Shown here in pieces: positions 25,295 to 36,965 of a stretch of 64,000 nt of DNA (positions within the stretch are counted from its first letter, which is position 1; every line of letters starts with the position of its first letter). The notes beneath the pieces were generated by a model. It saw only the letters and a list, made by a program, of their open reading frames with translations. It was not told the DNA's origin and did not search any database. A program made the translations under genes and the position numbers. Origin of the DNA: Saturnia japonica (lineage: Eukaryota; Arthropoda; Insecta; Lepidoptera; Saturniidae); the NCBI GenBank assembly GCA_033032175.1, contig CM065307.1, forward strand, positions 2,356,001-2,420,000. Direction: 5' to 3'.

Positions 25295-28200
25295 CTGGAA
25301 TAAAGAAAACGTAAAATTATATTATGTACACAATGACTTCTATAAGCTAATTATAGCATGATGGTATGGTATTTTCTTATATTAAAAATCTGTTGGCATG
25401 TTCCAGCAGCTGCAATTTAAAGGCTGTTCTTCCTCTAGGCTTTGCATGTTAGGCATCTTGGGCAACATTAGGTGTTAAATGTGCGAATTGATAAAACCTA
25501 TAAAGAATTAAAAACCGACTGAATTATGACCAATAAGCACCACCTGAGGAGGAGTGAAATGTATAAAAGCGTTACGTTTTTTCTGCGCAACGTACCTGGC
25601 GCACCTTTCACTTTGAAATCATGTATGTGTATATAATATATATATACAAAAATGTTACAAAAACGGGGGAAATTTATTCCTTTTGAGAGTTTCCACTACC
25701 TGCGCTGCTTGAATGGTTAATGTTACGCAAAGATCGTGTATGATGAAATTATTTCTCTTAAAAAGTTCTAAAAAAAATCCGCGTTAGCATATGTCTAACT
25801 TTTACGGTTTACTAGATATAACCTTTGTTATGGTAATAAAATGGTTCTAAAATAATTAATTATTTGCGAAGGTCTTTTCATATTCATGGCATTAATGCAT
25901 ATCAAAATAAATAACAATATATTATGTATACATACATAATCTTACATTTAGATACAAGTCAGTCGGTCGAGTGGTCGGTCGTTAAATTCATATTCCAAAT
26001 GCATATTCAAAGAAAATCGTAACTTAAGCAGTAAACTCCAGTTGTGCGTAAGAGTTGACACACAAACTTTTTTTTTATACTAGCTTGACCGAAATTATTT
26101 ACTCCTCCATTCGGGAGCATTCCGACCTAGCCTACCAACACCTTGCTGTGTAGGAGGCGGAGGCAGCTTTCTCCCTGCCTGTACCTGGCTATGCTTATGC
26201 CATTCTGCTAACTAGATAGATGGATGTAGCTTGCTATAGTAGAACGAATTTTGACAATTCGATTCACAACTGTTGGTCTTCACTGTTTTTTTTTGGGAAA
26301 GATATATCCAATAGTCGTGGTGACGCTTTAAGTCCAGCTTAAAGCTATTCATAACAAAATTCCTCCCACAATAAGTTCTGAAGTTAGTCATTAAAGTTGA
26401 ATAGCTAGAATGCCAGTATGTATTGTTAAAACTCTTCATAAATCGGTTTGATGCAAGTGCTACAATAGTTGCACAACTTGTACAGTTTCCATAAATTTGT
26501 GCGATGTTTTTAATACAACTTAGGTAACAAGCAAGTCTACGATCTACATGATTGTAAGCAGCTACAGTAGCCTCTTCTAAGGAACTCTGTCTCACCACAG
26601 TAACATAAGGTAGATCTTCTGTAGGTTGTACTATTTGACCAGTTGGACTGCCCCAAGTAGAGAAAAATCTATAAAGAGATTTCTCTCTGCCCTTTATGGT
26701 ATTTAAATCCACATGATATTTACCGGAATGACAGCACTGTACTCCTTTCTCCTCTTGATAGGGGCATAAACCTTTAGTAGTGACGTGTTTGCCTGCGGGA
26801 CAGCCCTTGCCAACCGCGGTACATGTACCACCGAGCACAATACAAGGCAATTCGTTGAACGGAGATTTCACTTCTAAAAGTATATTCGATTATTGGTATG
26901 ATTTTATTATAAAAAATTAAATATAAATCTTTTTCAAAGGTTATAAAAACTTTTCAACAAAAAGGTCAGTGTTCGCCGTTTTAATTTTAAACACGAACTG
27001 AAGTCGGTGTAAGGTTGGAGTAGATAGAGATAGGATGCATCCAATAAATAATTAATATCTGGGCGACAGAGCTGTGCTCAGAGTCTTATAAACAAAAAAA
27101 GAAAAACACCTATCTAGATAAACTTGGAATGTAAAACATTATATAAATGCAAAGTTTCATCGATATCATTGGAGCCGTTCCCGAGAAAACAATTACATAA
27201 GCAATAATAATTAATTAAGTAAATAATTATATAAGCATTGCTTACTTAATATAATACGATTAATATGATTAATAGCTGTAAATATTTTTAGAGTAGTTAA
27301 TAATAAAAAGAAAAATAAACCCAAATTTCCCAGTCTGACGCAAGCGCAATACATCACGAGCATGTCAAGGTTATCGGTGACGCGAAGGTCACACGAACCC
27401 ATATGTTTTCGTAAAAATCGCTCAACGCGGCTAAAGAAGTTTTTACTTAAAAATCAGTGAACAAATTAAAATAAAAACGGTTTAACTCTAATTTATAGGT
27501 TACTAGCTGTCGTCATCGTTTTACCCGTGTTAAATCTATTCGAACAACTTTCCACCACGCCACCTCTAAGGACCCGTGTAGCCTAATGTTTTTTTTTTTA
27601 TGTTGTTTATAAAATTATTAAACACGATCTGAAGTCGGTGAAAGGTTGGGGTGGATAGAGATAGACATATACTAGGAAAAAGGATGGATGATGATGGATT
27701 GTCCATATGATTGACATAAGCGCATTTTAGCCTAAACACTACCTTTTTGGTACCTTTGGTCTCTCTCACTATGCATCCAATAAATAATTAATATCTGGGC
27801 GAATGAGCTATGTTCAGTGTCTTATAAACAAAAAAAGAAAAACACCTATCTAATGTAAAACATTATTTAAATGCAAAGTTTCATCGATATCGTTGGAGCC
27901 GTTCCCGAGAAAACAATGACATAAGCAATAATAATTAATTAAGTAAATAATAATATAAGCATTGCTTACTTAATATAATACGATTAATATGATTAATAGC
28001 TGTAAATATATTTAGAGTAGTTAATAATAAAAAGAAAAATAAACCCAAATTCCCAGTCTGACGCAAGCGCAATACATCACGAGCATGTCAAGGTCATCGG
28101 TGACGCGAAGGTCACACGAACCCATATGTTTTCGTAAAAATCGCTCAACGCGGCTAAAGAAGTTTTTACTTAAAAATCAGTGAACAAATTAAAATAAAAA

Positions 28201-29329
28201 CGGTTTATCTCTAATTTATAGGTTACTAGCTGTCGTCATCGTTTTACCCGTGTTAAATCTATTCGAACAACTTTCCACCACGCCACCTCTAAGGACCCGT
28301 GTAGCCTAATGTTTTTTTTTTATGTTGTTCTCACCAACCATACTTGCCCACATCTATCCGGACTGCGTAGCGTACGTACTTAATGCACAGCCATTTAGAG
28401 TCCTATCACCTTCTTCAAGAAATCTATACCTACTAATATTATAAAGCAGAAGAGTTTGTTTGTTTGGTTAGGCACGCTAATCTCAGGATTTACTGATTAC
28501 AAAGAAAAAATGGTTTTAGTTTTGGATAGCCCATTTATCGAGGGTGGCTATAAGCTATATAACATCAAGCTACGACTAATAGGAGCGGAGCATAAATGAA
28601 AAATGTTGCAAAAACGGGGGAAATTTATTCCTTTTAGTTTCCACTGCGTGCGCTGCTGGAATGGTTAATGTTACGCAACGATCGTGTGTGATAAAATTGT
28701 TTCTCTTAAAAAGTTCTAAAATAAATCCGCGATAGCATATGTCTAACTTTTGAGGTTTACACGATATAAACTTTTTTATGGTAATTAAATGCTCCTAAAA
28801 TAATGAATTATTCGCGAAGGTTTTTTTTATATTCATGGCATTAATGCCTATCAAAATAAATACATTAATCAGGACAATTATTTAGTTTTGAACAAAATTA
28901 CCCTGTATAGTAATTGATCTAAATGAATATCTTAAGAGATATCACGGTTTCAAAAAAACTCGGCAGCAAAATAATGATCATGTATCGCGAGCGCATGTTT
29001 ATTATGCAGAATAATGTGGGAGGTGGGCGGCACCTAATAATACAGTGCCTACGACCCATTCTCTCTCTCTTTCTCTCTTACATGATGCAAACGAAATTGC
29101 ACGGGTCGGCTAGTAGACTATAAAACACTAAATCATTTTTTTATTAAGTGCAGTGGTTCCAGAAATTACCCTCCACAAACAAACAAACTCACAGAATTAG
29201 TACAAATAATTTAAGTATAGATTCGAATATTAAAATATAATTAGAATACTCACGGCTGGGAATATTGCTTCCTTCAGTTTGACTAAAAATACACAAAAAA
29301 CACACTAACAATACTAAGCGGAAAATCAT
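25161..29329 (-). CDS. Secreted two-domain cysteine-rich protein (3 exons)
   Basis: Three exons, minus strand: 29329-29254, 26873-26724 and 25294-25161, 360 nt in total, predicting 119 residues and a TAA stop. Exon 1 encodes a hydrophobic signal peptide (MIFRLVLLVCFLCIF, then a small-residue cleavage region SQTEGS). Exons 2 and 3 each encode one six-cysteine unit with the same spacing: C-x6-C-x6-C-x11-C-x9-CC in exon 2 and C-x6-C-x6-C-x11-C-x5-CC in exon 3, each with GG just before the second cysteine. All junctions are phase 1: donor GTGAGT after 29254, acceptor TTTTAG before 26873, donor GTAAAT after 26724, acceptor TTCCAG before 25294. Exon-per-domain structure with matching phases suggests internal exon duplication. 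Role unknown; probably extracellular and disulfide-bonded. Cysteine spacing recalls small secreted arthropod proteins, including families named from centipede venoms, but I infer no toxicity. The start was chosen for its signal peptide; an in-frame upstream ATG at 29422 would place basic residues before it. Confidence 0.72.
25525..25925 (+). mobile_element. Helitron-like element, internal fragment H4
   Basis: Matches the middle of H1 (AAACGGGGGAAATTTATTCC, TTAAAAAGTTCTAAA, GCATATGTCTAACTTTT, TATTCATGGCATTAATGC). Both termini are missing. Lies in intron 2 of the cysteine-rich gene. Confidence 0.6.
26212..26873 (-). CDS. Exon 2 of the cysteine-rich gene with long read-through extension
   Basis: The acceptor TTTTAG ends at 26874. 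The spliced exon is 26873-26724 (domain 1). If the donor at 26723 is not used, the frame continues to a TAG at 26212-26214, adding 170 codons. This extension is rich in polar residues and carries eight cysteines in loose pairs (C-x3-C, C-x2-C, C-x3-C patterns), with no membrane segment. In DNA this AT-rich an open run of that length is unlikely by chance, so I read it as an alternative terminal exon giving a longer secreted isoform. I do not recognise the extension. A possible internal acceptor (CTCTTTATAG, near 26670) means it could instead be part of a separate exon. Confidence 0.6.
26989..28329. repeat. Direct tandem duplication, two units of about 0.63 and 0.71 kb
   Basis: Unit 1 is 26989-27619 and unit 2 is 27620-28329, in direct orientation. 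Both start AAACACGA(A/T)CTGAAGTCGG and end in CCTAATG, a T-run and TATGTTGTT. They are nearly identical over the shared part. Unit 2 carries about 100 extra bases (roughly 27667-27770) after GATAGAGATAG, and the T-runs differ in length. The units contain older repeat pieces (families K and M) found elsewhere in the window. The array lies in intron 1 of the cysteine-rich gene. Confidence 0.85.
28423..29113 (+). mobile_element. Helitron-like nonautonomous element, copy H1
   Basis: Starts TCTATACCTACTAATATTAT after an A and ends GGTCGGCTAG before a T, meeting the Helitron rule 5'-A|TC...CTAG|T-3' with no target duplication or inverted repeats. Contains a GGATAGCCCATTTATCGAGG block shared with H2 and H3. 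Lies in intron 1 of the cysteine-rich gene. The 66-codon frame at 28923-29123 is inside it and is not a gene. Confidence 0.7.
29254..29329 (-). CDS. Exon 1 of the cysteine-rich protein gene: signal peptide
   Basis: 76 coding nt from ATG (29329-29327) to a strong 5' splice site, GTGAGTAT, starting at 29253. It encodes 25 residues plus one base of the next codon. Eleven of the first fifteen residues are hydrophobic, typical of a signal peptide. The frame stays open past the donor for a while, but that extension is intron. Confidence 0.7.
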
Positions 29330-29390
29330 TTTTATACTAAAAATATTGAATAAAAAATTGGAACGTCGTCGCCTCGTAGAGCCGCGTACG

Positions 29391-29429
29391 GAATGATCAA
29401 GTTTACCAAACACAAATCGCATAAATATA
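29391..29429 (-). promoter_or_regulatory. Core promoter of the cysteine-rich gene (TATA plus initiator)
   Basis: On the minus strand TATATTTA starts at 29429 and an arthropod-type initiator TCATTC lies at 29396-29391, putting the likely start base near 29394, about 65 nt upstream of the ATG. The TATA-to-start spacing (about 35 nt) is slightly long but acceptable. Motif match only. Confidence 0.4.
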
Positions 29430-30281
29430 CAAACATCAACGCCCGCATAAATATTTACCTTCGTGTGCTAATTATTATGATAAGTAGGTACGGTACGGTT
29501 TTAAAACTGTAATTATCAGTTTCACGTAAAAACGAAATTATCGTTTTGCAAATAAAAGCGAGGATGTTGATTATAAAAATAAAAATTATTGCCATTTAAA
29601 TACTAAATACTTGATTACCACATCGTTCTAAAATAATTATTTTTTGTAAGTGATTTAGCGAAATAGTAGAGTAAAATTAACAGAAACTTAAGATTCCTAC
29701 TTCCATATTTCGACTAAGACGCAGATCTGCAAGTGTTATCCTCATCAGTTCAAGTTTTATTCCTGAAAATTCTACTGTTGACCTTACGGAGGTGGCAAAA
29801 ATTCTAGAAAGAGACTTGTTTTATGGAGAAAAGTAATTCATTCATTGTTTGGAAGTGTTACAAACTTTACCATATGGTACGGAACATTAATATTTTAGTT
29901 AAGTAAGATGCCTTCAGAATATATGTATTTATTTAATGTTTGATTTTTCATTTCATTACCCTTTTGTTGTATTCTGTACTCTATAATTTCTAATTTAATT
30001 GTCCACGCGACACGCTGTAATTACGCTAAGTAAACCATATGAGATGTATCAAATCAATGTGGTGCATAATTATTGATCTTATAAAGTCCTCCAAAAATTT
30101 AAACGAGAGGATAATAAATCTATCTTCTAAGGATAACCCACAAGAGCATTTTTGTCTTTAAAATAACCGGGATCAGGGGTAGCACGATTCGCGGGTGTGC
30201 CCAATAGACGGCATTATAATCCACGCGAGCGCAGCCGCGGACATTAATTTGTAATGATAGAAATTTTTATTTCCCATGATT
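29430..30281. other. Upstream region of the cysteine-rich gene
   Basis: AT-rich with no further exon seen. A short repeat scrap GGGGTAGCACGATTCGCGGG at 30176, also near 24224, belongs to a degraded element end. Confidence 0.4.
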
Positions 30282-30735
30282 GCATTATTAAAGTGAAAAC
30301 TTCTTTAGCATAGTTGTGATTTGAAAATTGATGAAACGAAAAAGCGAAAGTAACAGTAAAAAGAGACAGACACATAAATTCATAAGATTTAACGTGGGAG
30401 AAAATGAGATAGGAAAGTTTGAGGCAATGGTAAAATGGTACAAAAGAGGTTTGTTGCTACGAATTAATTAATTTTATTACCTTAGCAAAAAGGCACGAAA
30501 CAAAACTTTTTAGACAACACATGAAATTCTGTTACTGATTGATATCGTGTTAGGTTACTATGGATATTTCAATTGTGCATTAATTGAAAATGATATTGTA
30601 AATAATGATTGTGAGTATTTGTATGTACATTTTCATAAACTTTAAATTAGTGTGTATTTGATCATTTTATGAATTATAAAAACATAGATTTGAAGGTTTC
30701 ACTTCTACCACGTGTGAATTGCACACATCGTTTGT
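30282..30735 (+). repeat. Family E repeat, longest copy
   Basis: Starts GTGAAAACTTCTTTAGCATA and ends GGTTTCACTTCTACCACGTG then TGAATTGCACACA. Shared by 47165-47460 (plus) and 52244-52575 (minus). No coding. Confidence 0.7.
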
Positions 30736-31239
30736 TTTTTTTATCTGTGTTTAACCATTAAGACTTAACTATAATGAGTAAATAAAGATAACTACAATAA
30801 TAAACTCAACCTTAAAGATAACAAAAGTAACCAGACTGGAATAATTCTCGCCATTTTTAAACGACCTTTTTATCGCAATGATAACATGTTTAATTAGGCA
30901 TTGAGTTTTTCTGTTTGATCTATAACTGAATTGTAACCTTGGTGATTTAGTACGTGAGCTATCAGACGCCGTATCATAAGCCATGCATAGGTTCGAGTCC
31001 TTATAATTGTATCGAATGTACGTATTCAACCTACGGCTTGTCTCGAAAATAGCAATATTATTATAAATATTAGTTAAATACAGCTCCTGTTTATCAATTA
31101 CAACCCTAATTAATACATTTCTGTCTCTATTACGACAAAACATCCAGTTGTTTTTTTATGGGTTGACAAAATTAAAAAGTGTTCATCGCCTCCGGTAATG
31201 TAGTTACTTATTAATATTCTTAAAGTATTTAACTCAATA

Positions 31240-31500
31240 CTTGCTTTGAATACTTTTTAGGATTCCGTACACTCGCAAAGAGAAAAAAAACTATAATAAG
31301 GTAGGTACTTACTTGTTGTTGACCTATAATCATGAAATTTTGCAAGTAGTTTTTTATAGCACAAGTAAAGGAAAAAATCCGAAAACCGTAAATTTGTAAA
31401 AACGTAAAAAGTATTTTTTTTGCGATTACAAACTTATTTGCAGTTGATAAACTGACTGCTGTATATATCAATGTATAGGGACAACAGTTCTCCAACGGCA
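31240..31500. repeat. Family F repeat (GGATTCCGTA-type)
   Basis: AGGATTCCGTACACTCGCAA, then ATGAAATTTTGCAAGTAGTT, GCGATTACAAACTTATTTGC and TATATATCAATGTATAGGGA. The same series occurs at 51715-52060. The 90-codon frame on the minus strand is within it. A further trace lies near 1520-1570. Confidence 0.6.
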
Positions 31501-31679
31501 AAGTTAAGTTTGACCCTCAATATAGTTTTTCTTTTTGTTAAAATTGTTCGGCGCTTTCTTCACTAATGCTACCCAATTATTTTGGAGAATGTGGCTGTAC
31601 AATTATGGAACCCTTGGTGCGCTAGTCCAACCCGCACTTTGCAAAAATTGTAGAATATATTATTAACAAATATATTTCG

Positions 31680-31940
31680 ATTTCAATTTAATCGCCAACA
31701 GAATGTATATCTTTGTTTGAACGGATAACCTTTTGACAGTAAAAACCGTTTGACGTGGTCCTTGAACTTGTTATCCGGTAAATCAGTAATGTTCTTTGGG
31801 AACTTATTATAAAACTTGACACTAGTACCTAAAAAAATATTAGACCTACTTAGTCTTTAGATACACGGTACGCATAATTTATCTCTATTTCTAGTATTAA
31901 CATTGTGCTGATCTTTGACAAAATCTAACTTGGCTAAGAG
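31680..31940 (-). pseudogene. Jockey-like LINE C-terminal tail
   Basis: Minus-strand frame with one stop reads DFVKDQHNVNTRNRDKLCVP, then IFLGTSVKFYNKFPKNITDL and PDNKFKDHVKRFLLSKGYP. This is the region after the reverse-transcriptase domain of lepidopteran Jockey-like elements, next to the 3' end. Related to 58840-58990. Confidence 0.7.
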
Positions 31941-32960
31941 GGTAAAGTTAAGATATTATATTCCAGAAAAATATTCTTAGTGATTGACTTTTTTATGGGT
32001 TTATTTACTAATCTAAAAAATGTAGTGGATAAAATAATTTTAGGTAATGGTGGATATGAGTAAATAGTTAATGATATGTTTGCAATTTTTGATACAGTTA
32101 TCGTTTGCGACTGTACCCCGTGATTGATTGGCTGATGATGTTTTATTATAATCAAACGCTCGAAGAACAATGCAACCTGGGTGCTTGATAGCAATAAGTT
32201 TATTTAATATTTGAGAGTTTAGAAGAATGTATAAATATTCAATTATTAGTCTAACCCACAATCGTGGTGAATCTGTAATCACGCGTCCCGCGTTGCGGTT
32301 GGCATCGTTGACTTTATTTCTTGTCGAACAACTTGATTTTGATTCTTTCACCCGTATGGCTTCAGTTTTATACCTGTAGATATTACTATTAACATTAGCA
32401 TGTACGTGACGCGTATCGTAAGATTTTAGTCATTCAATAATCGCTCAACGTGCTTATAGAAGTTATCACTTCTAAAACAATAAATTACAAAGCTCCAGTT
32501 AATCCACATATAACAAAATATTATATTTATTGTCAAAATAAACCTTTTGATTTCGCTCAGTAGTTTCTGCCTTGTCCGGCAGTTCACGGTCCGTTGGAGC
32601 AGGAAAAGCCGCATTATTTATGGGTCGCAAATCTCGCCATGTTTTTTTTACTAGTAATGTTCACAGTAAAGGATATTTTTCACCAACTGCGAAGTTATGA
32701 ACATTGTAATAGTGGAACCAAATATATCCTGACATTTATCTAGAAGAATATTTAAAGACAAATGGTAACTTCTATGGATAATGCCTTAATTTTTTTTTCT
32801 GAATCAATTTTGAAGAACGTACTTAATTACAAAATAGAAAATGATTCTACATTTATTTAACCAGAAAATTTCTTACTATCCAAATACGATTGAAGTCAGT
32901 GGAATATGTGAAACTTAAAAAATGTTGACTAATTCATGTGATAACATTATTATGTATTAC

Positions 32961-33260
32961 TAGCTGGTACCCGCGACTTCGTCTGCGTATTATTGGATAT
33001 ACACAGACTGATCTCGGAACACGACAATTACCAAAAAAATGTTATTGCGTGACTGACATAGAAACTTTCCATTTATTATATTTGTAGGATATAGGTAACA
33101 CTGGTTAAACTATGAATTTTACAGGGATAAAAAGTACCCTATGTGTTATTCCAGGTCATAGACTATCTGTGTGCCAAATTTCATTGATATCTGTTCAGCA
33201 GTTTCTGCGTGATTGAGTAACAAACATCCAAACGTACACACTTACACTTTTATTATATTA
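32961..33260 (+). repeat. ACTAGCTGG-type lepidopteran repeat
   Basis: Begins ACTAGCTGGTACCCGCGACT then TCGTCTGCG; continues GGGATAAAAAGTACCCTATG, TGTGCCAAATTTCATTGATA and TGATTGAGTAACAAACATCC. A very common moth/butterfly element end, with the Helitron-like terminal CTAGT on the opposite strand. Diverged relatives at 59796-60090 and 60480-60640; a head-only scrap at 19808-19850. Confidence 0.65.
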
Positions 33261-33349
33261 TTATTAAGAAGGATGAATAATAACAGGAGAATGAAATAAT
33301 GATGGATGTGGTGGAGTGTACGGACAACGCATTTATCAACGTGAATTCG

Positions 33350-33590
33350 AATATTTGCAATGAGCCTGAGCATTATTAAGCCATAGCATGATGATAGAGC
33401 CTTTTCTAATGCCAGTCTAGCTAAACAAACCCTCTTTTTGAAAATCTGTCCCCAAGCTTCTTCGATTGTATTATAGCATCTGCACTTGAGAGTCTGTCTT
33501 CCACTAGACTTATTGTATTACCGATTTGGACCACACCATCACTTTCAATCGGGTGAGATTGTGTTCATGGTGCTAAACCTATAATGATAT
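33350..33590 (+). mobile_element. SINE 2-like fragment, opposite orientation
   Basis: GCCATAGCATGATGATAGAG, CTTTTCTAATGCCAGTCTAG and TTGAAAATCTGT read as the inverse of the SINE 2 body. A related 90-bp scrap lies at 52830-52915. Confidence 0.4.
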
Positions 33591-33834
33591 AAATTACACT
33601 ATACTATTCTTTAGAAAATTTCTTGCAATATACCGTATATACCTACTTAATAACATTGTTAAGATTGACTGACTAACAAACAAACTTATACTTTAGAGTC
33701 CAGAAGCATGAAATTTTGCAAATGAATTCCTTATGCAACGTTGGTCAGCAAATATAAATTATTTTTGAAAATTCTTCCCTTAAGGTAGTTAAATAGTGGG
33801 TTCAAAATACCTCTTCAATGCATTGCAGGTTGTA

Positions 33835-34084
33835 GAGGCAGTATGTCCGTTTTGTGCACGAAGCAGATATCACTAAGGACATTGAGCTGCTTCATCAGCG
33901 TATGGTCATTGACGGTAACGACGATTGTTCTGAAGAGCTGATCAACCTTATTCCCTCTTCCTATTTCTATATCAGAACCAAACGTGCTATGCTCCCGGGC
34001 AATGTATTCCCTTCTATAACACTGAGTTCTTCAAGTAAAAGAGGACATACGCAGGTTGGTGTGATAGCGGTGATTGCTGTTTAG
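33835..34084 (+). pseudogene. LINE X C-terminal fragment
   Basis: Plus-strand frame 33854-34084 contains CSEELINLIPSSYFYIRTKR and LPGNVFPS, aligning with the ELFNLIPSSPF...VFPPSY part of the other LINE X copies. A family F-like scrap precedes it at about 33670-33790. Confidence 0.55.
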
Positions 34085-34378
34085 ATTGTACTTTACTTAC
34101 TATTAGACACAGTGTCATGAGATAGCCATGTGAATAAAAAAGTAATGGTTTCTGATAATGTTGTCTAATGGAAAAGCCTATCAGGTACTCGACTAATATG
34201 AGATAAGCACCATAATGTTTTAAAGTAAGCCGGGGGTATGTCAGTACACAACTATGTTTTTACTTATATCCTTTTTATCTTTATCCCAGTACAAATCCAT
34301 TCCAAATCAATTCAGTCCGTTGGGATTTTTTTTTAAATAGGATGATGAATTCAACTCTATTCAAAAAGGTTATTGTAA

Positions 34379-35057
34379 TCTATACAAATATTATAAAGGC
34401 TAAGAGTTTGTTTGTTTGGTTGGTTGAACGCGCTAATCTCAAAAACTACTGGTTCGAATGGAAGAAATGTTTTAGTGTTGGATAGCCCATTTATCGAGGA
34501 AGGCTATAGGTTATATAACATCACACTACGATCAATAGGAACCTCAATTGAAAATGTTGCAAAATCGGAGGAAATTTATTCCTTTTGAGAGCTTTAACTG
34601 CGTGTTCTCTCTGAATTGTTTCTCTTAAGAAGTTCAAAAAAAAGTCTGCGATAGCATTAGTCTATCTTTTAAGGTTGACTAACCTTAACCATATTTTTTT
34701 ATAGTAATAAAATTTGTTCTTAAATAATAAATTAATTGCGAAGGTGTTTTTATATACATGTTGTTAATCCTTATCGAAATAAATGCGTTATTTATAACAA
34801 ATAATTAATTTTGTACAAAATTTCCCTTTAAAGTAATTGATTTAAATGAATATCTACGGAGATATCACAGTTTTAAAATAACTCGACAGAAAAATAATGA
34901 TCTAGTACCGCGAGCACATTTTTATTATGCAGAATGATGTAGGAGGCGGGCGGCACCTATAATACGTTGCCTACTAGCCTCTCTCTCTAACCTTATCTCT
35001 CTCTCTCTCTCTCTCTCTCTCTTATATGACGTAGACGAAGTTGCGTGGGTTAGCTAG
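34379..35057 (+). mobile_element. Helitron-like nonautonomous element, copy H2
   Basis: TCTATACAAATATTATAAAG at the 5' end after A, GGGTTAGCTAG before T at the 3' end. Colinear with H1 throughout. Carries a (CT)n tract at about 34980-35022 before the 3' end. Confidence 0.7.
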
Positions 35058-36479
35058 TCGTTTTATATATTAACATGTTTTGTCAATAAAGATACTGCTA
35101 ATTATTTATGACTGAATGAAAAAAAAATACAGTAAATAATTCAAAATCAACATTATAATCAAATAACAAAATTTTTTGGTATTATCGTTGATCCCTGTAA
35201 TTTTCCGCACAACTTACAAACTCGCCTTAGGGAAGGCGAGAATCCAAAATTCTTAGGAATGTGGTCTCAAAACATTTAAGCTGATCCCTCGGGATCCGGA
35301 AAACTATTTTAGTCGCTCCGGATAAATGAAGTTCTTTGAAAGTTTTACAGTTTAACCCGGCGCCGTGTGTTCACCCGGGTGCTGTGTGTCGGAATCCTTG
35401 TGGTTTACCCATAATTCCGTGATATTTTCAGTTAATGAGCATTTTGATATTTTCAGTTACGTGTTCATAGAAATAATATTCAATGTTTTCAGTTTCGATT
35501 GTTTTATAAGTACATTCAGTTGCACACTTTACATTTCTATAAAATAAAATGATATTTATATTTTTTTTCTTGTTATTTTAAACTGTTTAAAATGCAGTAT
35601 TATTTTATATTTAATTTTCATATTTTTATTTAATAACTACATACCACTGTTACGAAATTCAATGGACACTCGATCGGCCAAAAATTTGAAGAACACAGTT
35701 TTCACAAATATCTGTTGCTGTCATGCTGTGTCAAATGACAGATAGGAGTGCGAGAGAGACAATTGTAGTTCGGACTGATTATAGCTACGTAAAATAAACG
35801 AAATAAGGAATTCGTGTTTCTTTTACTTTTTTAAATCTATCATCGTTTGTTGAACGTCTAATATTGGCGGCATAACTGAGCAATTTTAGTAATTTTAGAA
35901 GAATCTTAGTTTTTATAATTATTGTTTTATGGAAAAAAATCAAAACAATGGAACAGGACAGTGGTAGACATAATGTGTAATTATGGAAAATATATTTTCT
36001 ATGATATCAAAATATTTGCACTACTACCATTGTCCAGGGATAAAACATGGGAAAATCGTTGATACGTACCAAACGCTGCACGCAATTCCTCTTTAAAATA
36101 GACGTATATGGCATCTGGTGTTAGATAATTTTACGTGGTTAGAAAAACCTACGGGTAAACCAGCCATTAATAAGTGCTACCAACCACACCGGAATACAGC
36201 AGAGACAAAAGTGAGGACCATTGCTTAGCGGCAAAAAAAATTAGTATCTAATATTAATAGCACTGGTCGTTTTAAGGCAGAAAACCGTATACATGAGCTA
36301 CTCTCTTAAAATCGATAAATCAAAAATACTACAATACAGTCAGACACTGATTGGAAAGTTAAAATGTAACATAAAACTTTTAGCAATATAGCTGTCAGGT
36401 TTACGAGGCACGCACTGACCAAAGAATAAATAAAATAGAAAGTATAATTCATATAAGAAACAGTTGTTTTTCAGTTCGG
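35058..36479. other. AT-rich stretch with a short hairpin
   Basis: CTCGCCTTAGGGAAGGCGAG (35222-35241) is a perfect 8-bp stem with a 4-base loop; no T-run follows and its role is unknown. Nothing else recognised. Confidence 0.4.
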
Positions 36480-36915
36480 TACATTGACGATACAGTCCCT
36501 GGTGGTATGCTATGAGAGATCTAAATCCATCGGAGATTGCCGCTGTCATGTCGGCCTGCGTAAAATCTCTTCACGTTACGCATAAAAGACCCAATGTCGT
36601 AAGAAGGAGGGAACATACTGACCGGGAGAAGGTTACACAGCTTAACGGTAGGACAAAGATAAGGCATAGAGAAATTTTTAGTTCATGCCGAGATGGAGGT
36701 TACCGTAAAACTGTGATACCGTAGCCTAGCGCGTGAGGTTCTGTTATAGAAGGGAGAGAAGGTAAATACAATGAACAGCTCTTCAGAACGCTCACCACGA
36801 TGCAAACGGTAGAACACGCTCAGCGAGGCGATGTTCCTGTGCAGTAGAGGCGGTTCAAGGTATTTGGTAACGTCTGTATCATTAACAACGCGAATAGCCT
36901 GTCTCTGCAACCTAT
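36480..36915 (-). pseudogene. LINE X C-terminal fragment (longest of four copies)
   Basis: Minus strand reads MQRQAIRVVNDTDVTKYLEP, HRNIASLSVFYRLHRGERSE then ELFIVFTFSPFYNRTSRARL, and in another frame LPVSMFPPSYDIGSFMRN. This is the C-terminus of a lepidopteran LINE. Two frame changes. Copies of the same tail occur at 13990-14215, 33835-34084 and 47655-47949. Confidence 0.7.
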
Positions 36916-36965
36916 CCAGAACATCAAGGAGTTATTTTGCAGATCCATCTCAGAGATTTAATATA

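Noticed and set aside
28923..29123. 66-codon frame as a gene
   Set aside because: Lies within Helitron-like element H1.
30769..31143. 124-codon open frame, minus strand
   Set aside because: No domain, signal peptide or splice context, low-complexity AT-rich codons; overlapping repeat-rich sequence.
33854..34084. 76-codon frame as a small gene
   Set aside because: Matches LINE X C-terminal copies at 36.5 and 47.7 kb.
35222..35241. Hairpin as a Rho-independent-type terminator
   Set aside because: Eukaryotic sequence with no T-run or transcription unit beside it.
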